From positions 186,001 through 250,000 of the forward strand of contig BGKB01000006.1 in NCBI GenBank assembly GCA_003116975.1: 64,000 bases of DNA, written 5' to 3'. Source of the stretch: Aurantiochytrium sp. KH105 (Eukaryota; Sar; Bigyra; Thraustochytrida; Thraustochytriidae). The notes below the pieces were generated by a model that was not told where the DNA came from, did no database searches, and was given only the letters and a program-made list of their open reading frames with translations. Positions 20,601-29,959 of this stretch are shown here, piece by piece; the first letter of the stretch is position 1; each line of letters opens with the position of its first letter. A program made the translations under genes and the position numbers.

Positions 20601-23600
20601 TCAACGTGAGCGCGAGTCGGCTTCAGGTTCGTGCGATCATGAACGAGTATGGTGTTCCTCATCTTGATGGCGCAATCGACTACCCAGCATTTCTACGCAT
20701 GATTGGGGTCGAGGAAGAGCGCATGTCCGTCATGCGCATCATCAAACGCATTCGCTTGGGAGTCGCCAAGACACATACTGAACGTGCGAAAGCAAGCGGC
20801 GACGCGTGGCTCCAGGATCTCTTTGGGAAGAATGATCACAAGCGCGATGGCGTGCTCAGTCTTGACGACTTTCTTGATGTCTTGCGAAGGCTGGATCTGC
20901 GGCTTCAAGACAAGGAAGTGGAGCGTCTCGTTCACTTTTTGGATGCCAATAATGATGGCTTTGTCGACTTTAAAGAATTCATTCAGCAGATCGAGCCGCC
21001 GACGAGCACGCCTCATGTCCGTGCTGCCGTGCGCAAAGTTCAGATGCAGCTTTCGCGCCGAAGGGCTGATCGCCACACCGTCTGTAAGCCCTTTCAGCAT
21101 TTTGACCTCGTTCAAAATGGCACCATCACTAAACGCGACTTCCGATGTGCGATCGCAGCACTTGGCATTCGTCTCGAGCAAGTTGAGCTCAAGCATCTCG
21201 AAGACTCACTTGATATCGAGGAAAACGGCAAAATTCACTATAACGAGTTCGTGCAAGCTGCGATTGGACGGCCCCAGCAGACAAGACTGCGCAACAATCG
21301 TCAATCCCCATCGCGCACGTCGCCAATGGCAGGCCCTGCGAGCCCCACGAGTCCAATGAGCGGCAATCCAACAAACGACGATCCTATTGCGCTTCTGGAA
21401 ACGGACCTACAAGACTTCATTGCAAGCGCAGAAACCATGAACATTCCTCTGCAAGAAACTTTTCGCTACTTTGACCGCAATGGAGATGGGACCGTGACAT
21501 GGGACGAGTTTCACAGCGCCATCTTGGAGCTTGGATTCGAGTGCACAAGCGATCAGCTCCGGAAGCTCATGGCACGGGTGAACGGGGTCTCAATCCCAGC
21601 CGCAACAGCGCGGACGGACGGCAGTCGTGCAGCTAGTGGTAGACAGACTATCGACTACAATGCCTTTCTCAAGTATTGGGCAGGCTCACAGCAGCCTTCT
21701 GGGGAAGGTGGCGCTGCGGGTGCTGGCGCCGCAAAGGATCCGCGTTCCGAACGTGACATCATGAAGCTAGTGAAAAAGTTGCGTCGCGAACTTCAGTCGT
21801 TCCTGCTTGAATCAAACAAACGCGGCATCAAGGCTTCCGATGTGTTTAGTCATTTTGACCTCAATGGCGACGGAACGATCAGCATCGAGGAGTTTGAGAT
21901 GGCGCTTGCAGACATATTTGCCGATCACGAACAATTTGACGAGCGCGTGCTTCGTCGCTTCACCGAGACGCTCGACGACTCGAAAGACGGCGTGGTCGAC
22001 TACTTTGAATTCCTCGGGATTAAACGGTCCGTCGTCGCCGGCGCAGCAATGCACGATGCTGCCGCCGAGAGCAAGAAACAGTCATGGCAGTCCTTGTTCG
22101 GTTCGAGGCAGATCGAGAAGCAGCGACGGTCCAGCTTGGCGGTGGCACGCTTTGCAATCGAGTCAATTCTCGGAGCTGTGGCAACCGAAGTGGAAGAACA
22201 GGGTCCCATTTGGCAAGCGCAGCGCCGCGCTCGAATTGCGCGCTTAAACAACGCGAGTTTTATTCAGCAAAATGCAAGCGCCGTCAGAGAACGAGTATAC
22301 TGTGCTCGCAAAGCACGAGTCATTCCCTCCAAGCTGCCGGAAAGCGAGAGTGAGCTCCCAAGCAACACTTTGGAAGAGACTTCAGGGCGTTCGACAGCGA
22401 CGGCGTCATCGTCCAAGTCTATTGAGCGACGCATGCGCATTGCAAAGAGGATGTACGTTGCGGAAATGGCTGCAGCACGCATGGCCGAAGAAGCAGCCAT
22501 GCGTGCCGAGGAGGCCGCCGAAGCAAAACGTCTCCGCAACGTCGAAGAAGGTGCTCTGCGACACGCTCTGCACGCCATCGGCAACGTCGTCTTCTTTGCG
22601 TCTCGAGCTAGCGTGGTCGAGTTCCTCGACTCCATCGGCCTTGCGCGCTTTCAGGACCGCATCAATGCTACTTCGTATCTTGGTCGCAGTGATTGTTATA
22701 CATTTCCGCTCGGAAACGATCAGGATATGCTCAGCGTGCTTGGGACGGGAAGTACAATTGTGGCACGCAAGGTCAAGCGTGAGCTTCTTCGTTTGCTCCA
22801 TGCAGACATCGTTCCCTCGGGGGATCCTGATCCCGCGCGTTGGCCCTCGACACAAGTTTCTCGTTTTGCAGCGACCTGCGGTCTTGACGCTGCGCAATTT
22901 GAAGCTCTTGAGATCGATGGCGAAGCGCTCCTAGAACTCAGTGTTGCCGAGGCCCTCGACGAGATTCAGGTTTGCAACGAGGTTGCGCTGCAGGCGCTTC
23001 TCTTTCGTGCCGCATACATGCACTTTCTGGCGCAGTCCCAAAGCAGCCGAGGTCATGACGAAATGTCCATTGCGAGCTCCACGGGTACCAAAAACCCCTC
23101 AGGTCGCGTCTTTCGCAGCCTCGTTGTGGATGACGCCACGTTACCAAGACCAAACGAAGCCCCGATCGACGAGTGGGGCACGAGGGACGTGGTGCAGCTC
23201 ATGTCGAGCTTGGAGCTTCCAGTTGACGAAGTCATGGCTCTTGGTGTTGACGGCGAAACATTATTGGAGCTGAGCGACGAGGAAATTACGCGAGAGCTTG
23301 GCCTTCGCGGCCCGCAGCTCACAAAATTTCGTGGCGCAATCGAAGCTGTTCGACAACCGCCGTGGATGGCCCTGGGCACCGGGCCATACTTTGAGGCAAG
23401 GCTCGCGGCTTCGACAAGCAAGGACAAGTTGTCCACTGTGCGGCAAGATAGCGAGCTTGAGTGCACCATGCTTCGCGTAGGCCGCGAGCACGACATTTGG
23501 GTTCACGTGGGTCCTGCGCTCAGCGAGGCGTTCCAAGTCGCGCAGCGCGTGCTACGGGCTGGCAGCGAGCAAGAACGTGCCAAGCTTGTCTTGGCCGAGA

Positions 23601-26600
23601 GTGCAGCCGGGGACACGGAGCGCGCAGCCAAGGCGCTCACTGTAACAACGGCCGACATTGATGCGGAGGAAGGCCGCGTTATGGAATTCATTCAACATGC
23701 GACTCGCAGTGGTCTGCCCGTCCTAGAGACCTTCAAGTCGCGCGACGACCAAGGCGATGAATCGTTGTCTCTGTTTAAATTCGAAGAGGCACTTCTTGCC
23801 CTCGGGTATAACTGCGAGGATCTCGGTCTCTTGCGCGTCACTCTTCAGTCGCGTCTTCGCGATGAGAACCGGAAAACGTGCATTGCATACAGATTATTTT
23901 ACGTAAGGTGTCTGAACTGCGCAGAGTTCCACCAACCATTCTTTACCAAGTCAAGAAGCTCGCAAAAGATGGCGTTCTCCAGTGATGGATCGATGGTGAG
24001 TCTGCTCATGGAGAGCTATGCACCTGACGGTCAGCCAGCTTCACGTAGCGGCTCTGACGCTGCTGAAGACGTCAAAATCGATCTGCAGCGGACGGTTCGT
24101 GTACGGTACGGTGGCGGATCTGCGCTGTACGATGCAACGATTGTGTGTGATCACAAGAATGGAAGCTATGACGTTCAGTTCGAGGAGACCGGCGAAGTTC
24201 GCGTTGTACCCTTTGACTGGGTTGAGTTTCGCTCTCCAGCTTTGCCATCGCGTGCCACGAGTTCATCACGCGTTCTAAATTTGCAGTTGGCAAGTTGCGA
24301 GCCGAGCTTTTCACGCGGAATTCATGTGTGGCGTATGGCCATACGCCACCTTGTAAACGACATTGCCCTGGGCGTATCAACACTGCGCGGGGGAAAGCGG
24401 CGCTTCGTTGGCATGGACTGTCGCGGAAACCTCATTTGTCAGGGCTATTCCGCTGCTAAAGTGCGCAGTATGCAGCGTTTTGCGCGACTCAACAAGCGAG
24501 GGTATTCCGTCGGGGAGAGTATACTTGTGCGTCTTGACCTTGACGCCCAAGAACTTCACCTATTTTTAGCACCGCAAGCTCTTGACGCCAAAGCATGCAT
24601 TGACGACCTCGAGGAGCTTGCGCGGATTCGCCTTCAGGAAGTGCATAAAATGCACGATGTATCAAGCTCGACAAAGACAATTCGGTCCTTTGTTCGACGG
24701 AAGAAGGAGCAGATTGAAAAGTTTTTGCAGCGCAAGATGGAGCATCACCAACGCGTTGTGCCCGTATCCGTCATTTCGTGCGAGCTCTTTGAGCTTGGGC
24801 TCGAGGCTCGCGAGACGGACCTCTTTGCGTTTTTGCAGCCATTCCTGCATCGTCGCAAGGACGGAATCGATCCCGTCGCAATGCTCGAAGGTCTCAACCT
24901 TGCAAGTGACAAACGCTGGGAGAGCGACTCGGAGGACGACGATGCGGATGTCAATATGCAAACAGGAGCTCATCCGGCCTCTTACGAGCCTGGTATTTTG
25001 TTACGCGGAGCTGGCGATGCGGTGCAGACAGTCGAGGCACGCAAAGCCACGTCAACGCTTGCACAGGCAAAGCTTGGGGCGCTCGTTCAAGTTCGATATG
25101 GAGGTGGATCAACGTGGTATGAGGGCAAAATTGTTGATATTGAGAGAAGCGAGGACGGGGGAGCCCCGACATTTGGGATCCAGTATGAGGACGGCGAAAC
25201 GGAATTTGGCGTGCGCATGAGCAATATGCGCATTTCGCGCCAAGAGCAAGCTCCAGCGCAAGCTCCGCAGAGTCGGCTCTTCTTGCAGCTTTATTGCCGA
25301 TTGCTTGCATACATGGCGCCCGTGTCCGTCAACCAGCGCGAGGACCGACTGGCGCAGCGTCAGGCAAAGATGCTGGAAAAGTCTCGACGATCTGCCGCGG
25401 CCAGAGGCCGCTACTGGCAAAAAGGACAGCATCACGAAGTAGAGATTGCCAGTCCGGAAGGACCTGGAGCTTCCGTACCAATGCGCTCCGGCGCGTCGAG
25501 CGTACGGAATAGTTCAACGACGCGGCCGCAAGCTCGGGCTACGCAGGTGCAAATGCGAGGCTCAACCTTTTCCGATGTGGGCGGCCTTCGCACGCAAGAG
25601 CTCTTGCGGAAGCGTCTAAATACGCCGCACCCAGTGAATTGGTCACAAACGACAAGTGTACAGCACCAATTCTATGCCCCGCTCGCGATAAAGCAGCAAG
25701 GCGGAGACAGAAGCGAGGGCCAGTCGGAATCTGAATACGCGTCATCTCGAGTCCCAGAAGCGGTGGTGTCAGACCAAGCGTGGACCTTGGTGGGTTCAGT
25801 CGATGTGGAGGCCATGCAAAAAGTTTCGTGCGGCGAGGCGGGCATTCCCGTCTCGCTACGCCTCGATGCGCCCTCGGACAGAAGCTACTACCGAATTTGC
25901 TTTATGGGCATACTTGGAACTGTGAGTCCTTCTGGCGTCTTTACCAAGATTCAGGCCCCTGTGGAGCCCGTTCGAGCGGTGATGAACAAGAGTCGGGTAA
26001 GGATCGGTGGTGGCTGGGAGCACGACGTCTTCGATTCGCTTGCTGAAAGCGATAATGCAGATTTCTCTGCTGGTCGTTTCTTCCTACTGAGTGGGGCCAT
26101 TACGGCACACGGAAAGGACAAAAGCGAAGCTTCAGCCGATTCTCGCGTTAATGTGAAGAAACGCCAATCTTCTACGAGCAAAAAGCGGGCAAAAGCGAAC
26201 CAAATCGGCGGGCTGCCGCAACCGCCGCATCGTGCCATGCAAGCGGACGCACCTGCAATAAATCAACGTTCAGGCACAGGGCCGGCGCAACCTGTGCTCG
26301 TGCGTACTATTGGCATTGAAGACATGGGGCGGAGCAACGAATTTATGGCAAGCAATCGAGAGCGCTCGTTTCAGCAAGAAAAAGAAGTCTCTAGCGTTGA
26401 CCGCACCATCGCGTCCAACGAAGCGGACGGCCCGTACATGGATGAACGCATCGAAGACGACCATAATTCGGCAAAGGATACAGTGCGAGGGCGCTCGCCG
26501 CGCCAAAAGGGCCACAGGAAGGACCCACACCTGAGTCAAAGTCCTTCGCGACGGTTCCGATCGCCGCCGCGAACGTCGTCGCTGCAAGCATCGTTTTCCG

Positions 26601-27715
26601 AGGATGAAAAGATCGTGATTGATCGATGGCTTCACTTTGCCAAACTCAATGAATTCGGTGAACCTCACGACATGGTCGACGAATTTGAGGCACTTGGATC
26701 TCGGGAAAACCGCATGCGCAATAGATTTCAAAACGTGGCGTTCATTCATCCTGAAAAACCGTGGTTCAATATGGCGCGGGAGCGCGGTTGGCTTCCAGGC
26801 CGCGAGGAACAACGCAAGATTCGTCATTGGGTTCGGCGAACAAAGACACAGCGCCCAAGCCGTAAATCAACGACGCAGACCTTGTACGAGGCTCTTGTTC
26901 AGGGTTTCCCTGAGAAACCATGGCTCGAGCGTGTTCCGCAAAAGGACAGATCGGGAAACAAAAAGGACAAGACTGGAGCAACCGACGTCAGCCAAGGACG
27001 ACCCGTCGCGAAACAAGCTGTCTCCTTAAAGAAGAATGGGGTGGTATCTCCACAGAAGAAGAAGAAGAAGAAGGCCCATCTCGACGATGGTCGCTCGCAG
27101 GTAACCTTGGGGGTGGCTGCCTCGACGTCTGCGCAGGGGCGTGTACAGCAGGAGCTTGAGCGTGGCATGGATCATGTGAAGCGCAATCTGCAGCGCATCG
27201 ACGAAGACATCAAAAAGCTCCACGAGATCAGGGCTGGTCTTGACTTGCAGTCGGATGCACAGCTACAGCATATCAGCAGAGACCTTGCAAAGCTGTACGA
27301 GACCAAGGCGGGTCTGGAGGCCATTGCAGAAAAGAAGCATGTCGTCAATGCAGACGAGCTTCGACGTGTCGCACAGGTTAAGGCTCTCGAAGCGACCCTG
27401 CAAGCTAATGAGGAAGCACAACTTGCCTGGGAGCGGGAGCAACGTCTTCGTCAGGCGCAAAGACTTCAACTGCAGCAGGCTCAGGTTGATCGTCGTGAGA
27501 CAAGACTTCAGCATCTAGAAGCGGAAGTTCGCGCTAATGCTCAACGGCAAAGCTGGGCGCAGCGCGTCGATGACGCTTTTGTCGCTCAAGGTGGGCGCGC
27601 CGAGGCCACAGAGGCCACAGTACGTGCGCAACGTTTGGATTACGGCGACGAAGATGAAGATCAGGCCGCTTTGGAGCGGGCGGTGAGTCGCACAGGCAAG
27701 AATATTCCCTTATGA
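17606..27715 (+). CDS. Giant EF-hand, SAM-like, SPRY-like and Tudor-like protein
   Basis: A single uninterrupted 10.1-kb frame gives 3369 residues from the ATG at 17606; the frame upstream has only GTG. About 14 EF-hand-like loops lie between residues 320 and 1460, with one more near 2047. Clear ones include FDANSDGLITRSEF, LDANNDGFVDFKEF, FDRNGDGTVTWDEF and FDLNGDGTISIEEF; others have lost ligand residues. Three SAM-like helical domains follow (about 1670-1732, 1747-1809 and 1856-1914). Two similar small barrels start VRYGGGS (about 2162 and 2492) and look Tudor/Agenet-like. Between them is a SPRY-like segment (about 2230-2321). The C-terminus is basic, then coiled coil (about 3179-3315). 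It is probably a calcium-responsive scaffold, but its place in the cell is unknown. I know no named family with this architecture. Confidence 0.88.
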   Translation: MSASAFAVGDLVECRPYYERPEGATPNANAAVYVHGRVLKRGVPPPQNARAFEGEHYLVELVDAEKPKKQIIVPGAWTMPEGQGVVIWDTITDTIKRFEARGESARACLHEFLGDDSCVIEQFAKALLHMDPKLAIPHRDVFTQVLWRQGLLDKLAELVVWTKLAAHPDLAEIMHPSRPQPRGSGNDALANAREWANEVFRRFSPVKMSAIFEPLACFKGDRLTPKERDDITRAIATSPPNALCKQEDFVKLIDAVGIERKPGAQANRKFRASNGAGHERKELDTPEDGLTADERLEREMIKIVRLAYDIKVDCRDFFESFDLDFDNTISAKDFIKGMTQLGVRGLDANSLERIMLRRGLELSPDGHVDYRKFLALLAPQKWRRGSGVEELRANAVAVAALEQLRIIIHEISIQKKSTLEEVFADFDADNNGLIDRKEFSRGLRKLGIDLADSQVRILMHMFESTSENGRGIDARAFRTEILRKPAMLLALREQTSGAKPDSPRHLSQDILFETSKVLAKAKVDGTNLREYFESFACDSSSRALGIDAFFEACSKLGLVVQQLTEEKLDILNAFHSALAELEGVVRGRDRVDALLALAQLCPDGLLQAAAADASKHLVDFTFDQLVDVVADELARGTSMDACFASFDDNQNGLLSASEMHEALRALHLKLDLSKVRLLMQKFPGGKHGFVQREAFRQAIEERIKARAQFRGALVYAQEAFPDLASIFSKFDLKKKGKISLASALQALADINVHYTEDALLAGVGAKYIAKDKMELLYEKLFKDLAASKKGNVTKSLWSAPSTAIQETKLPSPVPNEEKELEQKIAHVQDQEPARSTFDQEQKSAHLTPSHAPRGTVARAHDVLSRLRTLVQKAASQGVSMVESFAHFDANSDGLITRSEFKLGLKKLGLKLGTRELEVLMTEFKVPGGDFIDITHFFKAMGPVKTAPAVTVDKLLEDLRALLRERQKHGADNQICFEYFDRDGTRSITERQLEDGLRDLNVSASRLQVRAIMNEYGVPHLDGAIDYPAFLRMIGVEEERMSVMRIIKRIRLGVAKTHTERAKASGDAWLQDLFGKNDHKRDGVLSLDDFLDVLRRLDLRLQDKEVERLVHFLDANNDGFVDFKEFIQQIEPPTSTPHVRAAVRKVQMQLSRRRADRHTVCKPFQHFDLVQNGTITKRDFRCAIAALGIRLEQVELKHLEDSLDIEENGKIHYNEFVQAAIGRPQQTRLRNNRQSPSRTSPMAGPASPTSPMSGNPTNDDPIALLETDLQDFIASAETMNIPLQETFRYFDRNGDGTVTWDEFHSAILELGFECTSDQLRKLMARVNGVSIPAATARTDGSRAASGRQTIDYNAFLKYWAGSQQPSGEGGAAGAGAAKDPRSERDIMKLVKKLRRELQSFLLESNKRGIKASDVFSHFDLNGDGTISIEEFEMALADIFADHEQFDERVLRRFTETLDDSKDGVVDYFEFLGIKRSVVAGAAMHDAAAESKKQSWQSLFGSRQIEKQRRSSLAVARFAIESILGAVATEVEEQGPIWQAQRRARIARLNNASFIQQNASAVRERVYCARKARVIPSKLPESESELPSNTLEETSGRSTATASSSKSIERRMRIAKRMYVAEMAAARMAEEAAMRAEEAAEAKRLRNVEEGALRHALHAIGNVVFFASRASVVEFLDSIGLARFQDRINATSYLGRSDCYTFPLGNDQDMLSVLGTGSTIVARKVKRELLRLLHADIVPSGDPDPARWPSTQVSRFAATCGLDAAQFEALEIDGEALLELSVAEALDEIQVCNEVALQALLFRAAYMHFLAQSQSSRGHDEMSIASSTGTKNPSGRVFRSLVVDDATLPRPNEAPIDEWGTRDVVQLMSSLELPVDEVMALGVDGETLLELSDEEITRELGLRGPQLTKFRGAIEAVRQPPWMALGTGPYFEARLAASTSKDKLSTVRQDSELECTMLRVGREHDIWVHVGPALSEAFQVAQRVLRAGSEQERAKLVLAESAAGDTERAAKALTVTTADIDAEEGRVMEFIQHATRSGLPVLETFKSRDDQGDESLSLFKFEEALLALGYNCEDLGLLRVTLQSRLRDENRKTCIAYRLFYVRCLNCAEFHQPFFTKSRSSQKMAFSSDGSMVSLLMESYAPDGQPASRSGSDAAEDVKIDLQRTVRVRYGGGSALYDATIVCDHKNGSYDVQFEETGEVRVVPFDWVEFRSPALPSRATSSSRVLNLQLASCEPSFSRGIHVWRMAIRHLVNDIALGVSTLRGGKRRFVGMDCRGNLICQGYSAAKVRSMQRFARLNKRGYSVGESILVRLDLDAQELHLFLAPQALDAKACIDDLEELARIRLQEVHKMHDVSSSTKTIRSFVRRKKEQIEKFLQRKMEHHQRVVPVSVISCELFELGLEARETDLFAFLQPFLHRRKDGIDPVAMLEGLNLASDKRWESDSEDDDADVNMQTGAHPASYEPGILLRGAGDAVQTVEARKATSTLAQAKLGALVQVRYGGGSTWYEGKIVDIERSEDGGAPTFGIQYEDGETEFGVRMSNMRISRQEQAPAQAPQSRLFLQLYCRLLAYMAPVSVNQREDRLAQRQAKMLEKSRRSAAARGRYWQKGQHHEVEIASPEGPGASVPMRSGASSVRNSSTTRPQARATQVQMRGSTFSDVGGLRTQELLRKRLNTPHPVNWSQTTSVQHQFYAPLAIKQQGGDRSEGQSESEYASSRVPEAVVSDQAWTLVGSVDVEAMQKVSCGEAGIPVSLRLDAPSDRSYYRICFMGILGTVSPSGVFTKIQAPVEPVRAVMNKSRVRIGGGWEHDVFDSLAESDNADFSAGRFFLLSGAITAHGKDKSEASADSRVNVKKRQSSTSKKRAKANQIGGLPQPPHRAMQADAPAINQRSGTGPAQPVLVRTIGIEDMGRSNEFMASNRERSFQQEKEVSSVDRTIASNEADGPYMDERIEDDHNSAKDTVRGRSPRQKGHRKDPHLSQSPSRRFRSPPRTSSLQASFSEDEKIVIDRWLHFAKLNEFGEPHDMVDEFEALGSRENRMRNRFQNVAFIHPEKPWFNMARERGWLPGREEQRKIRHWVRRTKTQRPSRKSTTQTLYEALVQGFPEKPWLERVPQKDRSGNKKDKTGATDVSQGRPVAKQAVSLKKNGVVSPQKKKKKKAHLDDGRSQVTLGVAASTSAQGRVQQELERGMDHVKRNLQRIDEDIKKLHEIRAGLDLQSDAQLQHISRDLAKLYETKAGLEAIAEKKHVVNADELRRVAQVKALEATLQANEEAQLAWEREQRLRQAQRLQLQQAQVDRRETRLQHLEAEVRANAQRQSWAQRVDDAFVAQGGRAEATEATVRAQRLDYGDEDEDQAALERAVSRTGKNIPL

Positions 27716-27914
27716 TCGGTCTAATTTACAAGATTTTGATGGCCGACGTGTGGACGATCAATCGAGCAAGCAAGTCCAACGAGCCAAAAGTCTAGATTGC
27801 ATTGAAAAAGAGATTCCCTAAAGATCCTATCACATCTTTCTTGCGTATTTTTTTTGTTCGGGTGCGACGGTACCATCCATCATCTTGCCATTTCTACAGT
27901 AAATAATAAGGTCA

Positions 27915-28935
27915 TTACACCCAAAAGGATGACGAAGATCGATGTGGGGTGCGCGGCCGTGGTGTTCGTTCAGCTAGAAACGAGTTTGTAAGAATGATTT
28001 CATCCTCAGGCCAAAGCTCGTACTTGCGTGGTGTTCTTGGAGCGACTAGTTTTGGGGGAATCGAGTGGCCCACGCCAGCTCTTTCAAGCAGCTCGAGGGA
28101 GTCATGGATGCGCAGCTGAAGAACGCGTTCGGGCTTGTCGTGAAAACGTAGATTGACTGCAGGACGGACGACAAAGGAAGATTTGGATTCCCGGGGCGCA
28201 TCAAAGGCGCGAAAATTCTCCCGAACGTACTCGCAGGGGGGGCGACGAAGACGCGGTTTGGGAAGAGCGGGCAACGACGCCAATTCACGAAACGCGCGTC
28301 GAAGGCTTGAACGTTGAAATGCGGCAACGACCCGACGAGACGCTTCGACGCGCTCTCCTCGTCGTCTTGCAGCGTATTCACTCCAGCAGCGTAGTGCTTT
28401 GCGAAGGACGTTTTGGCTCTCTTCCATCTCGCGTTTGCAATTCACCCATTCAAGCCAACGTACCCACGACTGGCGTCTGAGAGCTCTTGCGAAGACGCTT
28501 ACGATCGAGGCAGCAGCCTCGCGACGTTTGGCAGCTTCACGCTGAACAAGTGCATGCCATTGTGAGATAATTTTACGAAGAAGACTTTGTTCGAGGGCAA
28601 GGCGGACCCATGCACTAAAGTATTGATGTTGGACGGCCCACCGGCGAGCGTTTGATTTGCGAGACAATGGCTCGCAACACTTGCGCCAGGCTCTGAGATG
28701 GTTGCGCAGGAGGGCGCGCACAAGCAAGTCACGGTCTTGGTCCACTGCTTGTTCCGGCTCGGATTCTAGCTTGCTTTGATTCAATTCGGCCATTCGGCGC
28801 ATTTTTGCAGCTCGCCGTGCTTGCATGCGCTCGCAGGCCAAAAGAAAGTGATGAGCATCCTCGAGGTCCTGCCGAGGTCCATCTTGAGGACGCCACGCCT
28901 GCGCCGCTCTTCGACCGCCCACTAATCTGCAGCTT

Positions 28936-28996
<61 letters not shown>

Positions 28997-29018
28997 TCGT
29001 CTTCGTAAGGACTCGCAT
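27915..29018 (-). CDS. SFI1-like centrin-binding repeat protein
   Basis: The longest ATG start (29018) gives 367 residues. An N-terminal run of about 20 Thr is encoded by a pure ACG repeat. The middle has several SFI1-type motifs, in which a Trp lies in a basic helix: HLRAWRKCC, YFSAWVRLALEQ, IISQWHALV, SWVRWLEWV and ALRCWSEYAARR. In yeast and animals such repeats bind centrin at spindle poles and basal bodies. The C-terminal third is Pro/Arg-rich and not recognised. The start is uncertain. A TATA-like box sits only a few bases upstream of 29018, so translation may begin at 28997 or at 28826, which would leave the ACG tract partly or fully untranslated. Confidence 0.65.
28936..28995. repeat. 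GTC/GAC-register triplet repeat, about 20 units
   Basis: A pure 60-bp GTC tract on the plus strand reads as ACG (Thr) codons in the minus-strand gene if its longest start is used. Confidence 0.9.
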
Positions 29019-29023
29019 GGGTC

Positions 29024-29032
29024 TTTTTATAT
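29024..29032 (-). promoter_or_regulatory. TATA-like element close to the SFI1-like start
   Basis: ATATAAAAA on the minus strand lies 6-14 bases upstream of the ATG at 29018. If it is a true TATA box, transcription would begin inside the annotated frame. Confidence 0.35.
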
Positions 29033-29959
29033 GGCTGCGAGCTCCTTCCTGCCTATGCCATGCGCCTTACCGTCCCGCTGCAGCGCGCGTCTTCCCGTCG
29101 TCTCACGGGAAAGACATTTTGACTGACCTGAGCGCGCGCTCTTAGCCCTATACTCGAGACCTATCAAACGGTTACATGCTCAATCCAGCTTTTTTTCTTT
29201 CTGCCTTTCGAAAGACAGGACCAAAAATGCAGAGGCGGCGAGGGGGTTAGGGGGGCTGTGATGCCAGCAGCCAAGAAAGGCCGCAAGGCTTTTTATACAC
29301 ACGGCATGTGGGTTCTGTTCTCATCTCTAGGCTTCTTCGCCCAAAGGCGGGTCGGTATACATGCCCTGAGTTTGAGGTCAAAGTTGAGAGTCTGTGAGTA
29401 AATACTGAAGAGGACGGTTTCCTTGGGCAAGAGTGGATTTCGGTCGAGGTGCGGGCGAGGTTTGCGACGAGCACGACTCGTCCATGCCATTCCCGTAATT
29501 GTAGCTAAACCACAAATGTGTCATTCTTGCATGCATGGTCTTTTGGGAGGCCCCTTTCGAGAGGTCAGCATTTCGGTGAGGGGAAATTCTGACAAGGCAA
29601 CAGAATGATGGCTGATCAAGGCAAGTGCTGAGGTGGTGTTTCATTTGTTTTTGTTTCTATGGTTGTTTTTATATTTTGGGCGTAGCTGGAATCATCGTGG
29701 TCGGGGCCGCTCGCCAAAGCTTGAGACACAAATATACGAAGAGCACGAAGGACAAAGCGAGAAAGGAAAGGACACACAATCAGCATCTGACAGTGGAGCG
29801 CGAGCGAATAGCGCAGAGTAGCGCAGTGCGGTGCAGGGCAGCGTGCTGTAAAAATCCACTTTTTGTTTCTTTTTGTTTCTCTTTTTTTTTTTTGGAAAAA
29901 AGGCACGAGACAGCAGGCTATGGCACGGCAGGGCACACGGCAGAGCAAAAGAATTTCAA
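29033..29959. other. Intergenic region, no gene seen
   Basis: This lies between two minus-strand genes and holds the promoter of one and the 3' UTR of the other. Short open frames here have no protein-like features. A T-rich run lies near 29880-29895. Confidence 0.4.

Noticed and set aside
23903-23950. Possible in-frame 48-base intron (GTAAGG...AAG) in the EF-hand giant
   Set aside because: It is much shorter than the other introns here, lacks a branch-like element, and the frame stays open through it.
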